DNA from: Oscheius tipulae
Lineage: Eukaryota; Nematoda; Chromadorea; Rhabditida; Rhabditidae
Assembly (NCBI GenBank): GCA_037178975.1
Contig: JASJZH010000006.1
Span: forward strand, 10,106,001 to 10,170,000
Direction: 5' to 3'
Length of the DNA stretch: 64,000 bases
Position 1 is the stretch's first letter. Each line of letters begins with the position of its first letter. The translations under genes and the position numbers were made by a program. Positions 24,075 to 35,248 of the stretch are shown here, piece by piece. A model generated the notes under the pieces. It ran no database searches, was not told the DNA's origin, and was given only the letters and a program-made list of their open reading frames with translations.

Positions 24075-25093
24075 ATGTCATCTAATTGTCGTCGTCTTGA
24101 AGGAAAAGTTGCTATTGTTACAGCTGCAACTAAAGGGTATGCTGGATTTGATATTTATTTAAACTTTAAGGATTGGCCTAGCAATTGCCTTTCGTCTCGC
24201 CGAGGAAGGAGCCAAAGTTGTCATTTCCAGCAGGACGCAGAAAAATGTTGACGAGTATCGATTTGTTCACATTTTGGTTCAATTTGTTGTTCAGAGTAGT
24301 TGCCCAATTTCACAAGAAAGGACTAACCAATGTTAAGGGAGTTCTTTGTCATGTCGCCAAGCCTGAACATCAGAAAGTCTTGGTAGATTTTGTAAGTTTA
24401 TTTTCCAAAAACGTTTATAGTGGAAACCTAGACCCTCAAAGAGTTTGGCAAGATTGACATTCTCATCAATAATCACGGCATCAATCCGGCTTTTGGAAGC
24501 ATTTTGGGTGAAACTTGGCTTTTCATGTCAAAGGTTTGACTTTAGATGTGGAAGAAGCGGTCTGGGACAAACTTTTTGAGACCAATGTTAAGGCAGGATG
24601 GCAGTTGACAAAACTTGTTCAGCCTATAATGGCCAAAAATGGGTAAGTCTTCCATTAAATACAGAATTTTACATTATTTTAGTGGAGGAAACATCATTTT
24701 TAACGCTTCTTATGGAGGATACAAGCTCCCACCTGTAAGTATACCATTTAGGCCTTTTCCATGTACTCTTGACAGGGAATCGCCGCTTATGGAGTGACCA
24801 AAACCGCTCTTATCGGCTTGACGAAAGCTCTGGCTCTGGAATTGGCCAAGGACAAGATTCGTGTCAATGGAATAGCTCCGGGAGTGATCAAGACCAAGAT
24901 GAGTCAGGCACTTTGGGCTGGAGATGGTGATGATGGAGAGAAGAACGTGGTAGAGAACCAGGAGGTCCTTCTAGGAAGATTGGGTGTCCCAGAAGATTGC
25001 GCAGGAGCTGTGGCCTTCCTTGTTTCCGACGATGCTGCATACATTACTGGAGAGATGCTAGTCATTGCTGGTGGTGTTCATGCAAGGCTGTAG
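24075..25093 (+). CDS. dhrs-4: DHRS4-like peroxisomal NADPH-dependent carbonyl/retinal reductase (SDR)
   Basis: Classical short-chain dehydrogenase that reduces carbonyls such as retinal and dicarbonyls. The start MSSNCRRLEGKVAIVT leads into the Rossmann cofactor motif TAATKGIGLAIA, split by the first intron (donor 24137, exon 2 from 24171). Next are the NNHG variant of the NNAG motif, the catalytic Ser in FNASYGGY, and the YxxxK pair in AAYGVTK. The protein ends GGVHARL; ARL fits the peroxisomal targeting signal PTS1, like the SRL end of mammalian DHRS4. Seven short exons join in frame; the last is about 24776-25093. The distinctive NNHGINPAFGSIL segment is shared with C. elegans DHRS-4. Confidence 0.93.
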
Positions 25094-25129
25094 ATAGTAA
25101 CAATTTTTTGTTTCAAACTGTTGATTTGG

Positions 25130-25340
25130 AATCACCAACTGTATCACCCCATTGGTGTACATAAATTTAGCCGCATAGCCTGACGATCAGCCTGACCATC
25201 ATCAACTTAACAAACTCTCGCCCGTATCATCTTGGCAGACAAAGAGTGGGCCACCGGATTGACAATTCAGTTGGGAGGTCCTGCCGAGTGAAAATGCATG
25301 CCTTCTAGTCAAGTTTTCTCCCGTATCTTCTCGGCAACAG
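25130..25340 (+). repeat. CCCGTAY-family units downstream of dhrs-4
   Basis: Three degenerate units at about 25136 (ACTGTATCACCCCATTGG), 25208 (CGCCCGTATCATCTTGGCA) and 25316 (CTCCCGTATCTTCTCGGCAA). This is one of the few intergenic occurrences of the family. No gene is seen between 25094 and 25778. Confidence 0.5.
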
Positions 25341-25778
25341 AAACACATATTTTTACACATATTTTTTGGCTGTCTTATGCGTACCGTCACGTCTTTGGCA
25401 TCTTTGCGACGATTTATGGGAAAACGAATATCGTGTCACCCTGAAGAAAAACAATCTAATTTTTAAAATGAGTAACAGCGCTGCACTGAGAGAATTAATT
25501 CTAGAGCGAAACGTCAGACTCTGACAAATACCATCAAATGGCAGAATACAGTCAATTTCTACTTCGACACTGTTTTCAGCAAGTATCAAGTTTCGGAAGC
25601 TATGCAATTGTTTGACTTTTTAGGTAAGAAAGGGAAAGGATCCGTCTCCTTTGCACAAAAGTCATTTCTTCTCAAACTTGCATCAGCTTTGTCGAGACAT
25701 CGACTACTGAAAACAAGATTAAAGTATGAAGGGAAACATAAAAACCTCTTAGACCGAAACTTTTAATTTTTTCTATGC

Positions 25779-26522
25779 ATGAAATTATACACCCCTTTGA
25801 AATCACCCATATGCATATGCGTTCTGACCGTGATGACTTTATATATTGATTATGATCAAATTGATAAAGACAAAGTTCACAACTTCGTGAAGGTCGCAGC
25901 AGGAGAAGAATATAACTTTACTCCCTACGGTAAACGTTGCACAAACAAATGTAGTTATTGTAGTTTAAAGTATGGAAGAATAATGCAATATGGTGCCGGA
26001 GCGTATGTTTCATTTAGTTTTTTCTCGTGTTCAATTTTTTTTCATCATTCAAATTTCAGTGATGCTAAACTTTGGATGACATACTTTATGTACAAGTTGG
26101 ATCGAGGTAACTCATTCATTCACAACTTCTAAAGACTTTTCAGGCTGATTCCGGATACTAAATCAAAACAAGGATAATTTCAACGAACTATATCGTAAAT
26201 TACTGTAATGATGCAGGAGTTGAGATCAAAGAAGAAAAAGACAAGTATAACAAATCCAATATATTGCGATGCAGATGATATGAAGGACTTTCATAAAACT
26301 GCCATTACTACTACCGAGACAACATCAATTGAAGAGACCACAACAGATTTTGAAGCTGAAACGGTCTATAATTCAACCACACAGGAAGAAACTACAGAAG
26401 AACCAGCTTCGGAATGCACTACAACTTCCAATCCAAATTGTAAAGACTGGTCCAAGCAATGTAATTTTACAACTAAGTGCACGAAGAGGACAGTATTGCT
26501 CTGCTCTAAGACCTGTGGTTAG
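25779..26522 (+). CDS. Small secreted protein with C-terminal ShK-type Cys module
   Basis: Three exons can be joined: 25779 to about 26002 (donor GC/GTATGT), about 26060-26106, and 26275-26522, the last acceptor chosen because it restores frame. The N-terminus (PICICVLTVMTLYI) resembles a signal peptide. A short unknown domain with TNKCSYCSLKYG follows, then a Thr/Glu-rich linker with potential O-glycosylation (TTTETTSIEETTTD). The last 36 residues carry six Cys in ShK-like spacing: CTTTSNPNC, KDWSKQC, CTKRTVLLCSKTC. ShK modules are very common in secreted nematode proteins and usually serve as binding or stabilising domains; nothing here shows a toxin role. An alternative intermediate exon would introduce a stop. 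I do not recognise the rest. Confidence 0.65.
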
Positions 26523-26619
26523 TCTTAGTTTCTGTGAAAATGAACGGATGTAACTGAACGGTTTTGAAGAAGTGTATAACAATTAATCTAACAAAACAAG
26601 AAGATCTTAGTGAAAGATA

Positions 26620-28204
26620 CTAGACCTTCTTAAAGGCACGGCCACTGGCGTATTGGAGGCCAGAGTAGACTGTTGTGGCAGCAGTTGTCCAACTGAAACA
26701 GTTTTCCGTTCTTCTGCAGTCGACTCGTTGTCTCTATGTCTCCCTCTGTTTCTCCGACTCTGTCATTCTGTTTCTTTGTCTCTCTGTCTCACGGTTTCTC
26801 TGTTTCTCGAACTCTCTGTCCCTTCTGACTTACTAAAGAGCTGTAAGTCCTAGATCAAAGTTTGGTCCAAATTCAAAAACAGGACCGGCTAATGAAGCCG
26901 CAACAACCGTCAATTGCAAGACTGTGTTGATTTTGCTGACCAGAGTTGGAACAATCTGCATGGAAGAGACTTCGGGGTTGAAAAACCTCAAAAGGTAAGA
27001 ATTTGAAGAAAAAACGTATCAAGGACTACCTGTTGAGAGAGTATGGTGGTGTCATAGTTTTGTATCTTTTGTAAAAACCTCCTACAATAAGACACACATC
27101 TCGGAGTATGACTACGGCAGTTAGAGGCACTGAAAATGATAATTTTCAGGAAAAAATAGTTAAAAAAAGTTACCTGGAATGAGATTGACATGAGTCATCG
27201 TTAAGAACATGACAGAAACTAGTAGTTTATCGGCCATCGGATCCAGGACTGAACCTAGAAGAGACTTTTGTCCCCGGAAATTTCGTGCTATGTATCCATC
27301 GAGCTGAAAGAGAATGTTTGGAAAGCAAAATGAATCTATGCTTACCAGATCCGTACAGCCAGCCAGTACAAAAAGTGTAAATGCAGGGGTGAAGTAATGA
27401 TTGACCACCAGATAGCCGATCACAGGTGTTGCTGCTATTCTGGAGATGTTTCCGTATTATAGGAAAAGGTAATTAAGCAAAGTTGGATCCGAAGAGATTG
27501 TACGGGAGAGCATCTGATCGTGTGAGACTTTCATCTATTCTAGCCCGACATAGAGATCGTACGGGAGAGTACTTGCGCCAACGAAAAAGTTCCTTCTCGA
27601 TTCAAAGACAAGGCTGTGTCATCTTTATGTTCGGCAGAGGGTACAAGGAAAAATTGTCTGTGTGCAGTTCAAAGACAGTTTTAGATCTACACGAAGACGG
27701 TACGAAAGAGCACCTCACTGTGCGGGTATCGCAATCTGTTTTAGCCCCACAGAGGTGGTACAAAAGAGTATTTGTATGTCTACTCAGCCCCGATGCTCAA
27801 AAATTCTTAGGCGGTACGGAAGTGAATATACTGCCGATATAGTTAGAATAAAAAAATGATTGCTTTTTTAGCGGATTCAAACCATATTTTACTGACACAC
27901 CCGTAAGCGTGGGTACCATTAAAAAACAGCTGCAATACCCACAAAAAGCATTTAAATGCTTACCTGGCAACGCAGAGAGCATTAGGGATCGTAGCTAGCT
28001 TGTATTTTCCCGAGTCGTCGTCCATCTTTGCCGTTGTCAACCATCGTGTTGACCTAGGAGTGCAGAAACTTGTTTTTGGCTGAAAATAACAAAAACAGAC
28101 CTTGTCTGCAGGCGATAAAGATGTTTCTGCTCTTTGACTATCGAAAAAGTTGTAGTACTAAGTGTTTTTCGTAGAAGACCAATGCTAGAGCAAGCTCTCT
28201 GCAT
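26620..28204 (-). CDS. crls-1: Cardiolipin synthase, mitochondrial
   Basis: CDP-alcohol phosphatidyltransferase of the inner mitochondrial membrane that joins CDP-diacylglycerol and phosphatidylglycerol into cardiolipin. Seven exons: 28101-28204, 27964-28053, 27346-27439, 27174-27303, about 27031-27130, 26834-26988 and 26620-26692. The first exon encodes a basic, Ser/Thr-rich, Asp/Glu-poor leader ([20 protein letters not shown]) typical of a mitochondrial presequence, and ATG 28204 is chosen for that reason. The catalytic signature is intact across the exon 3/4 joint: D-G-Y-I-A-R ... [10 protein letters not shown]. Membrane segments follow ([30 protein letters not shown]) and the tail [10 protein letters not shown]-like end matches animal CRLS1 in position. 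Intron 2 carries a tandem CCCGTAY array and the last intron is built entirely of the GAGACAG repeat. Confidence 0.9.
26693..26833 (-). repeat. GAGACAG-repeat intron of crls-1
   Basis: This 141-bp intron runs in the sense strand from GTAAGTCAGAAGGGACAGAG to GTTTCAG. Almost all of it is GAGAAACAGAG and GAGACAGAGAGACAAAG units. It is the largest of at least seven introns in the window with this composition, and removing it is required to reach the conserved C-terminus. Confidence 0.75.
27480..27840 (-). repeat. CCCGTAY-family tandem array in crls-1 intron 2
   Basis: At least five units at spacings of roughly 55-60 bp (one gap near 83 or 140) at about 27497, 27557, 27701, 27755 and 27813. Plus-strand core is GRTNGTACGGGAGAGTAYTTG, decaying to GTACAAAAGAG. 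The neighbouring words CTACTCAGCCCC and TTCAAAGACA also recur, so the unit is longer than the core. It fills most of the 520-bp intron. Confidence 0.65.
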
Positions 28205-28234
28205 ATTTCATCTGAAATCAACCTTATCAATGCA

Positions 28235-28500
28235 ATAAACTATCGATTTGGAAAGGTTTAGTTTAACGATCCGAGATTTCAGATAAAGCAAAAAATCGGA
28301 AATCAAAAATATACACTCTTAAGTATGGTATTTCTCGATTGGTGAATACAAAAATGTGTTATAACTATGGATTTTTCTATTTGAAGAAATTAGATTTTGT
28401 TAGCAAACAAAAACATTGCATCGCGTCTGTCCCGAAAGACCTCGGAGCTGCGTACGCGACTCTTAATGGGACGCGAGGAATCCAAAAGTCATAATTACAG
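28235..28500. repeat. Upstream block of crls-1 shared with the 46.2-46.6 kb region
   Basis: Three words in the same order occur here and at 46170-46600: ATAAACTATCGATTT (28235-28249), AAAATATACACTCTTAAGTATGGTAT and following CGATTGGTG (about 28306-28344), and GACGCGAGGA (about 28472). In both places the first word lies about 30 bp upstream of a minus-strand start codon. The other copy has about 170 bp more between words 1 and 2, including a CT simple repeat. Confidence 0.6.
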
Positions 28501-28504
28501 AAGA

Positions 28505-29497
28505 GGTTTTTCAAGATTGGTCGAACCTAATCGCCACTTTTGTATAGTGTCGAGAGTGTATCGTTCATAATATTCATCTGCGTTTACATATTAATTTCTC
28601 ACACGTAAAAAAGAATCTCATCTAAAGGAGGCAAGAAAACAAAAAGCCGGTCAACTTGGCAACGGAAAACGAGAAAATAACTGGAGCCACGAATTTGGCG
28701 GGAATTTCGGGCTGGGCTGACTCAAAACTAGATAAGACAAAATTAGGCATAAATGAAAATAGTAGTAATGACTAAGAAGAGGATAACATGAAGCAAGATT
28801 TTCGTGACGACATGATTGCGAACAGATGTCAGTTACAGGAAAAGTTCTGAATCATTTGCACTATGGGAAATGAACTGAGGAAACCTACTAGGAAGATGTT
28901 TTTGAAGAGGTCTGATATAGGAGAGCGCTCAATTTCCAGCCATTGAACTTTATAGTTCCACGTTCCCATTCTCCATTCCTGAAAAATATACGGTTTAAAT
29001 TTAAACTCACGAAATACTTGAACTATTGTGAGGGCTCAACTCCACCCGAGATTGCACATGTTCCGCAAGGCGACAGAATCTTTCAACGTCTTGGGCTAGT
29101 TGAGCTTCGCAGTTCAAATATCAACTTTGGCTTCTAAAATCAACAAAAGTTAGTCTTGCAAAAAACAATACCCATTTTTGAAGTTTGAAACATCTAACTC
29201 CCAGTGGGTAACGGAAAATTACCGTTTTTTGGGGACTAGCATTCAGGGACCTCTGCATGGGGGGGAAAGGGAAGTGCTGGAGAGTAACTGCAATCTGTTG
29301 TAGAAACAGTAAGAAGTCCAATTTCTCCTAGAATTAGATTATTTACCTCTGTATTTTCCTTTTTCTTTTTTTTCTTTAAATATTCTTTAATCAATGTGAT
29401 CAGTTTCTAATTTCTAACTGTACAAGTACCTTGTTTGGTGACCGCTTATCCACTGGGTCGTGTGCTGACTATTCTCTTTTTCCCTTTCTCCCCTTCA
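28505..29497. other. About 1 kb without a recognised gene
   Basis: AT-rich spacer between crls-1 (minus) and the first GTPase gene (plus). A few frames of about 65 codons exist but show no similarity or splice context. It ends in a pyrimidine-rich tract (TTTCTCCCCTTCA) just before the GTPase ATG. Confidence 0.4.
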
Positions 29498-32400
29498 ATG
29501 CCTTCCAAAAACAAGGACTCTTTCCTATATATTCTCCCCATTGGAGAAACTGGTGCTGGGAAGACTACACTCATAAACAGCTTCGCTAACTACTCACAGT
29601 ATGACACTTTGGATGTGGCCATAGAGAAGGGGCCAGTGGTTCTGGCTGATGTTGGTTTCGCGGCCGTAAGTTGGCTGCTTCTGATATTAAGAAAAGCTTG
29701 CTTTCAGAGTATTGAGAGGAACCCTGTTTACATCAAGGGAACCAGTAAGGTTGGAGCAGAGCTTGCTAACACTTTTGGAATGACTCATACTGTGGTGAGT
29801 TATAGTCAACTCTTCCCTGTGCACTGTCTGCTGTCCACGGTCTTATCAAATCGGTTCAGTCAAGCTCAATCTGCACTGTTGATTCTGATGACTCACATGA
29901 TGTAGTCTTTTACGACAACCCTGGTTTCGGATCACAGTCTCTTAAACAAGTGTACGTTACGAAAAAGTGAGCCAGTTGACGTCTGTAAACAAGCTTTTCC
30001 AGATCAGTTCATGCAATTTGCATTGTTTTGAAGCCAGATGAAACGCGACTACATCCCGAACTTCGTTCTTTCTTGGAAAAACTAGAAGAGGCTCTCTTCA
30101 AGAACATCATTTTCTGTTTCACTAACACCCGAGCTCACAATTTCACCACATTGGCTACTCTACGAAGCTTTATCTCGAACTTGGAAAACGCTCAAGAAGT
30201 TGGGTTCAAAATCGACACGTAGGTGTTTGTTTATATTTTGTACTGAAACTCGTCGCAGAAAAAACCTGTTTTGTTTCGAAAACGACTGTTTCCGCTATTT
30301 ATGCCTTCTGTCGAAGAGCTGTGAAGAAAAGAGGCCTAACCATAGAAAGCTGTCAACGGAATATAACAGCAATGTCCAGGAGTTCAAGAGGTTATTTCTG
30401 AAAGGCAGAGTGGCAGAAAAAAAGAGACATGCTAAGACTCAACAAAAATTTAGACTGATCGACCATGTCAAGAATCTATCCCCTATCTTGATCGATATTG
30501 ATTCACGTGGCCTTTTCACTGATCCCAACTGTGAGACTGCAGTGACTTCAACTGTATCAGAACTTTCTGAAATGTTTGCGTTGCAACTTCCTCGCAAAGA
30601 AGATAACGAACAATCGAAAAGATTTGTCATGAACTCTATGGAGCAGCAGGAGAACTCAAATAGGCCATCAACTAGCTTGAACAAATTTCCAATCGAACAA
30701 TCTCTGCCGGTTAAGTTAATAACTGAACCAAATCTTGCAGTGAAGTAAACCGAATAGTTGAATCTGCCTTTTAACAACATGATTTTAGAGATGAGAAGGA
30801 ACACCCGGAAAAGAAGGATGCTTCTGTTTACAATATTCTCATGTTTGGTGAGGCCCAGTCGGGAAAAGAACAATTCGTCAACATGTTCCTAAGCCATCTA
30901 ACTTATAAGACTTTTAAAATAGCTACCTTTTCCGGTCTGCTAGACTTGGCTGGCATGAAAGCTGGATCGGTAACAAGACATTCGATAGTTATATCTTGTG
31001 TTCTAGGTTGACAGCAGACCATGTGAAGACCAAAGCTGCAATGTCAGTTGTACCAAGCTTCGGAAAGCTTCTCAAAACTATACGGTAAGCGTGAATTGCG
31101 GAAATTAAAAAGCTTGTTCAGCTATATGAAATAAAACTCGAGAGTAATAACAAAGAGCTGGATCGGACGATCAGACTCATTAACGTTAAAGACATTGCGG
31201 AAAACACTACCAAGGAAAAAGTTGAAGTCGCTGTAAAAGACGTACAGAAGTTTGGGTAAGAGACCTAAGATAAAGTGCAGAAAAACAGCAAACTACAGAG
31301 ATATTCACGTCGCAGCCGTGTTCGTTCGATTGGAAGCTTTGCCTTCCAACATTAGGCAGCATACGTTGGACAATTTACAAGCTCTAATACCTGCCTTTTT
31401 GGACAAAATTCTTATCTGTACCTACGACGTAGACTCAGCTTATTGCTCTCAAAAGCAGCTGGAAATGAGCTATTATAGTTTTGGGTGCGGTTTAGCATCA
31501 GATGCAAATATTATTTTTTCCAGCAGCCACGTCTTTGTTTACGCCATGAGCTCCACACTTGCATCTGCTCAGTGGAATGAGAATGCAACAACTACTCAAA
31601 AGTGATTAATGTTTGATGTTCATCCTGTAATTTGTAATTTTACAGGTTCCTTTCTTATCTGACAACTATGAAACCCATCAAACAGTCTGAATCTCAATCC
31701 CAAGCCTCTCTATGTCTACAGGACCTTCTTAAGACAATTTCAAGTGAGAAACAACCTACGGTGAAGTTCTTATGCGACGGGAACTCCTTGCCAGTGCGGG
31801 ACAGACTGGAAATGCTGCGCGTTATTCTCAACCCAGCCGAAATGGATCTTGTCACAAAACTCTTCAGTCTTAGCGAGGACAAGGTAAATACAGAACATAA
31901 AAATCTGATAAACTGCTAACTGATTCATATTATATTAGGTTTTTCGATAGCACATAATGTATCTACAGTAAGGTGCATGGTTTTAAACAAAGGTACAATG
32001 GTAGCTACTAGTTGTTATGCTCGCGCAATTTATAATAGTCGCTGTCTTTCTCCAAGTGTCGTCTTGAAAAAATCCTTTTTTCAGAACTCCGAGCCGGAAA
32101 ACGCTTTGCATCAAGCTGATACCAAACCGTTTGTTCCTTTATTTCAGTTTCAGTTTTTAACAACATTTTAGGGTGCTTCATGATCCTAAAAAGAGACCAG
32201 TGTTTGAAAAACCTGACTTGAAACGGCAAATACAGCATTGGTTGAAAATTACAGCAGGAGCTGAGAACGTGGTCCAAGAAAGAGTACCGGAAACAGCAAT
32301 CACGTCACAACCACCTCTTGAAACCAGGTCAGTTCCCGAAAACAAACTTTTCAAACAATTTTACAGAGCCAAAACCATGGAAGATAACGCCCGTGGGCTG

Positions 32401-32538
32401 AGTATCCTAGAAAGAACAATATTGAGCAAACGGGTAGAGCAGATACGCATGGATAGAGATAAATGTTTGCATAAGGTTAGTGACGGTGAGCCAGGCAAAA
32501 CTATAAATGTTTTCGCTATCGGAAAGAGGAGGTCCTGA
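29498..32538 (+). CDS. Tandem GTPase / pseudo-GTPase protein, cluster member A
   Basis: Two P-loop domains in one protein. Domain 1 has G1 GETGAGKTTLINSFANY (exon 1, 29498-29665), G3 YDNPGFGS (exon 3, 29860-29951) and a G4 position reading CFTNTRAHN, with no N/TKxD. It ends in ENDCFRYLC, shared with other members. A basic linker (about 30259-30744) leads to domain 2, YNILMFGEAQSGKEQFVN, where the P-loop Thr/Ser is Glu, so Mg-nucleotide binding is probably lost. The matching G4 place reads ICTYDVDS. Helical, Lys/Glu-rich sequence follows to the stop at 32536-32538. I place it in the AIG1/septin-like GTPase branch from the G1 and G3 motifs; no function is known to me. About ten exons; borders in the second half are less certain. 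More coding pieces may continue beyond 32.6 kb. Confidence 0.75.
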
Positions 32539-32539
32539 C

Positions 32540-33541
32540 AAGTTGCACTGCATGTCCCGTAATGGATTCGAGCAGAATTAGGTTCTGCATTCACTGTAGT
32601 AGAAATATGATTTTTCTAGAGCGACTGGAGCTTGGGGTCTTACAAGGAGGAAAGAGACTTACTTTTAAGGGCATTGAACGACGTGGATTCTGATGTGGGT
32701 TTGAACAGACAGACGTCAACTCTTTAAGTACCACCAAAATTTCTCCAAGCCCTTCGGGACTGTGTTCGGTAATTTGATCTTCAAAGGAGTTTTCGTCAAT
32801 GATGACCAACTACGTCGCATCCACGCGCTTGATACGGCGAAGAAGACCGAAGTGCAAAGCTTGTAGATTAATGGATAGCGATGAGGTTTGTTAAAAACGG
32901 ATCATAGTATCATATCTTGAATACTAAGCACGTATTGTACTCGCTAAAAACTGGTTTTCGAAACCAAGAGACCGAGAAAGTATATAGTAGTGATGAATAA
33001 CGACAGACAAACTTCCGAGCACCTAAGCTGTTGTTTCAGATGGAACGTCTTCTCGATACTGCGGAACAGTAAGTTGGATGTTTTTTTTTAGGTAACATAA
33101 CAATGGCAGGTCTATCGAGGTGTATGCTCAGAAGGTTAGCGTCTTACTTCGACAGTGACCAAAAAAGAGTAGGCACGAGATTTTTGAATAGCTGTAAATA
33201 TTTTATCTATGTAAATAAAGCTGTTTTTTGGCCTCTTCAATATTTATTGGGAGTTCATTTCAAAGAAAGAAGACATATTACTAACGGAATGTAATTTTAA
33301 GAATCCTGAAATCGTTTTCAATAGTTTCTTTAAGACTTACATTATCTAAAGCTCCAGAATCCCATAATAAAGTCTGTGACTACCACAAAAAACTTACTAA
33401 CTGGACTACGAAAGTCAATAATGTGTTCAAACAGTCAGATTTCTTTCGCGGTTCTTTCTAATTTCTCACTTTCTGCAAAACTTCTCGGCGCCCCTCTTAT
33501 CAGTTGGCCTGTTCGGTTTACTTCGCCTTCCCCTGGCTAAG
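32540..33541. other. Spacer between GTPase copies, possible exon remnants
   Basis: About 1 kb between cluster members A and B. One stretch near 32622-32700 (SDWSLGSYKEERDLLLRAL in one frame, after a TTTTTCTAG acceptor) could be an extra 3' exon of A or a remnant; it runs into a stop. I see no complete gene. Confidence 0.35.
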
Positions 33542-34440
33542 ATGGATTTCAACAGCACCTTCAATATTCTTCTTCTGGGAGAGACCGGCGTCGGAAAAAC
33601 TACTTTTGTCAACAGTTGTGCCAATTACATCAGACACGGGTCTTTTGAAGAAGCTTTCGAGGATCCGCTTATTCTGATCGACGTCTTCATTCAGTATAAC
33701 TTCACCTGTAAAACAAACTACCAGGAAAGCGAAATCTAAAGTTCAGGGCAAGTATCAATCCAGAAAAGTCATCCTACCGGCATCCAGTCCGGATAACAGC
33801 CGAAACGAACAGCACCACACGGTTGGAGAGTCAACAACACAGGTAGCAAGGCTCTTCCGATACAGACTGTCATTTTGAGAATCCGGTCATTTTTAAGACA
33901 TTGAGGTAACACTTTATTTTTTTTTCTAAGCTCTTTGACATTGAGGTAACACTTTATACCTTGGTGTTCATTTTACAGTTTGTTAGAAGAACAAAGGAAC
34001 GGAGGAACAAGTTGTTGAACAGTTGAACAAAACTTGTACATGTGTCAGAATTACAGACCAATCTCGAGCGCCTGACTTCTTGTATGTTGTATAGCGTCTG
34101 CAAATTATTTCTTTGTTAGACCAGATGCACTGACTGTTATAGTTCCTATATTTTCCAAAGCTGGACGTGATCCGAGCGGTACGAGAGCGTTACTTGGGAA
34201 GGGTGAGAGTCGACACTTGATAACTGTACAAAGCTAATTACAGACCTCTTCAATAACTTCATCAATCAGAACGTAAGAAAGAGCGACAATGACTGACAAA
34301 GCAGTTACAAAGAATGGTGAACGATATTTACGACTTTGAATAAAGTTGCAAATTTTTTTTCGATGACTTGAAGAAAGACAGCTTGTGCAATGAAGAAGAG
34401 ATTGCGAGGATGGGTGATTCAGAGATGAATGTAACTTGTA
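33542..34440 (+). pseudogene. Truncated GTPase copy, cluster member B
   Basis: Begins with a well-preserved first exon, MDFNSTFNILLLGETGVGKT, followed by FVNSCANYIRHGSFEEAF, the standard G1 region. A second segment at about 33747-33842 encodes HHTVGESTTQ, the counterpart of the GESSTQ (G2-like) exon in other members. After that no DTPGIGD (G3), no FTNxR and no Cys/His module is readable. A weak echo of the later region (DDLKKDSLCNEEEIARM) appears near 34370-34425. A 21-bp direct duplication (GACATTGAGGTAACACTTTAT at 33897 and 33937) disrupts the middle. It reads as a gene that kept its start but lost the rest; a short expressed stub is not excluded. Confidence 0.55.
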
Positions 34441-35248
34441 ATAGCGAAATACCTAATAATTGCACAAATTTTATCTGATCACAGGTACATAAGATGCTAA
34501 CATGAAGGATATATTGCGATAGGCTTATATTATGATAGTAGCTAGAATCCATTTTTGGCCAAGATAATGATTTTTTTTTGTTTTACAAGCGTGGCTAAGA
34601 GAAATAAATCACCTTTCCACAGTGGAGAGAAGGCTATCACGTTGTTGTGTTAAAATGGCGAACCAGCGAAATAGTTGGCAGAGCTTGGTTGCGCCGGTAC
34701 ATGTTGACAAACAAAATGCAAATAATTGCCTAATGATTTGCAGCTTCCCAAATAACAGTATTATTAAGAGTATAAAACACTGTCTCTGGTGCTTTTAACA
34801 TGATTTTGGTTCATTCAAAACATGAAATATGAATAAATACAAATCGGAAGTTGTTTTGTTGAACATGCCCGAACGGACGTTAAAAGATGCGCTTTTCTGA
34901 AACCACAACCATTTTCCCAACACTCCAAAAATTTACAGTTAGATGTTTCCGAAGCGATTTGCTAGCTCCTTGTCGAAAGATACTATTGACCGTTTCTGTC
35001 GACTTTTCTGTTCCTATCTGGTCAACAATGTGCACGAGCTGTTCATTCTTGGTGATCCTTCACCTTTTAGAAAATACGTGATTACTTGTTGAACATCTGG
35101 AGAAAGATGGGACAGGAATGTTATTGGAAGTATCTGAAGGCTGTTACAGAACAAATCTTGAACACTTTGAGATTAAAAGGACGGTAAAAACCGGATATTA
35201 CAGAGAATGAAGACTAGTGTATAAAGAAAGATACAAGTGTTGTATAGA

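Noticed and set aside
10515-27840. Regularly spaced short repeats considered as CRISPR-like arrays
   Set aside because: Eukaryotic setting, degenerate units, variable spacing, similarity between spacers and no cas genes.
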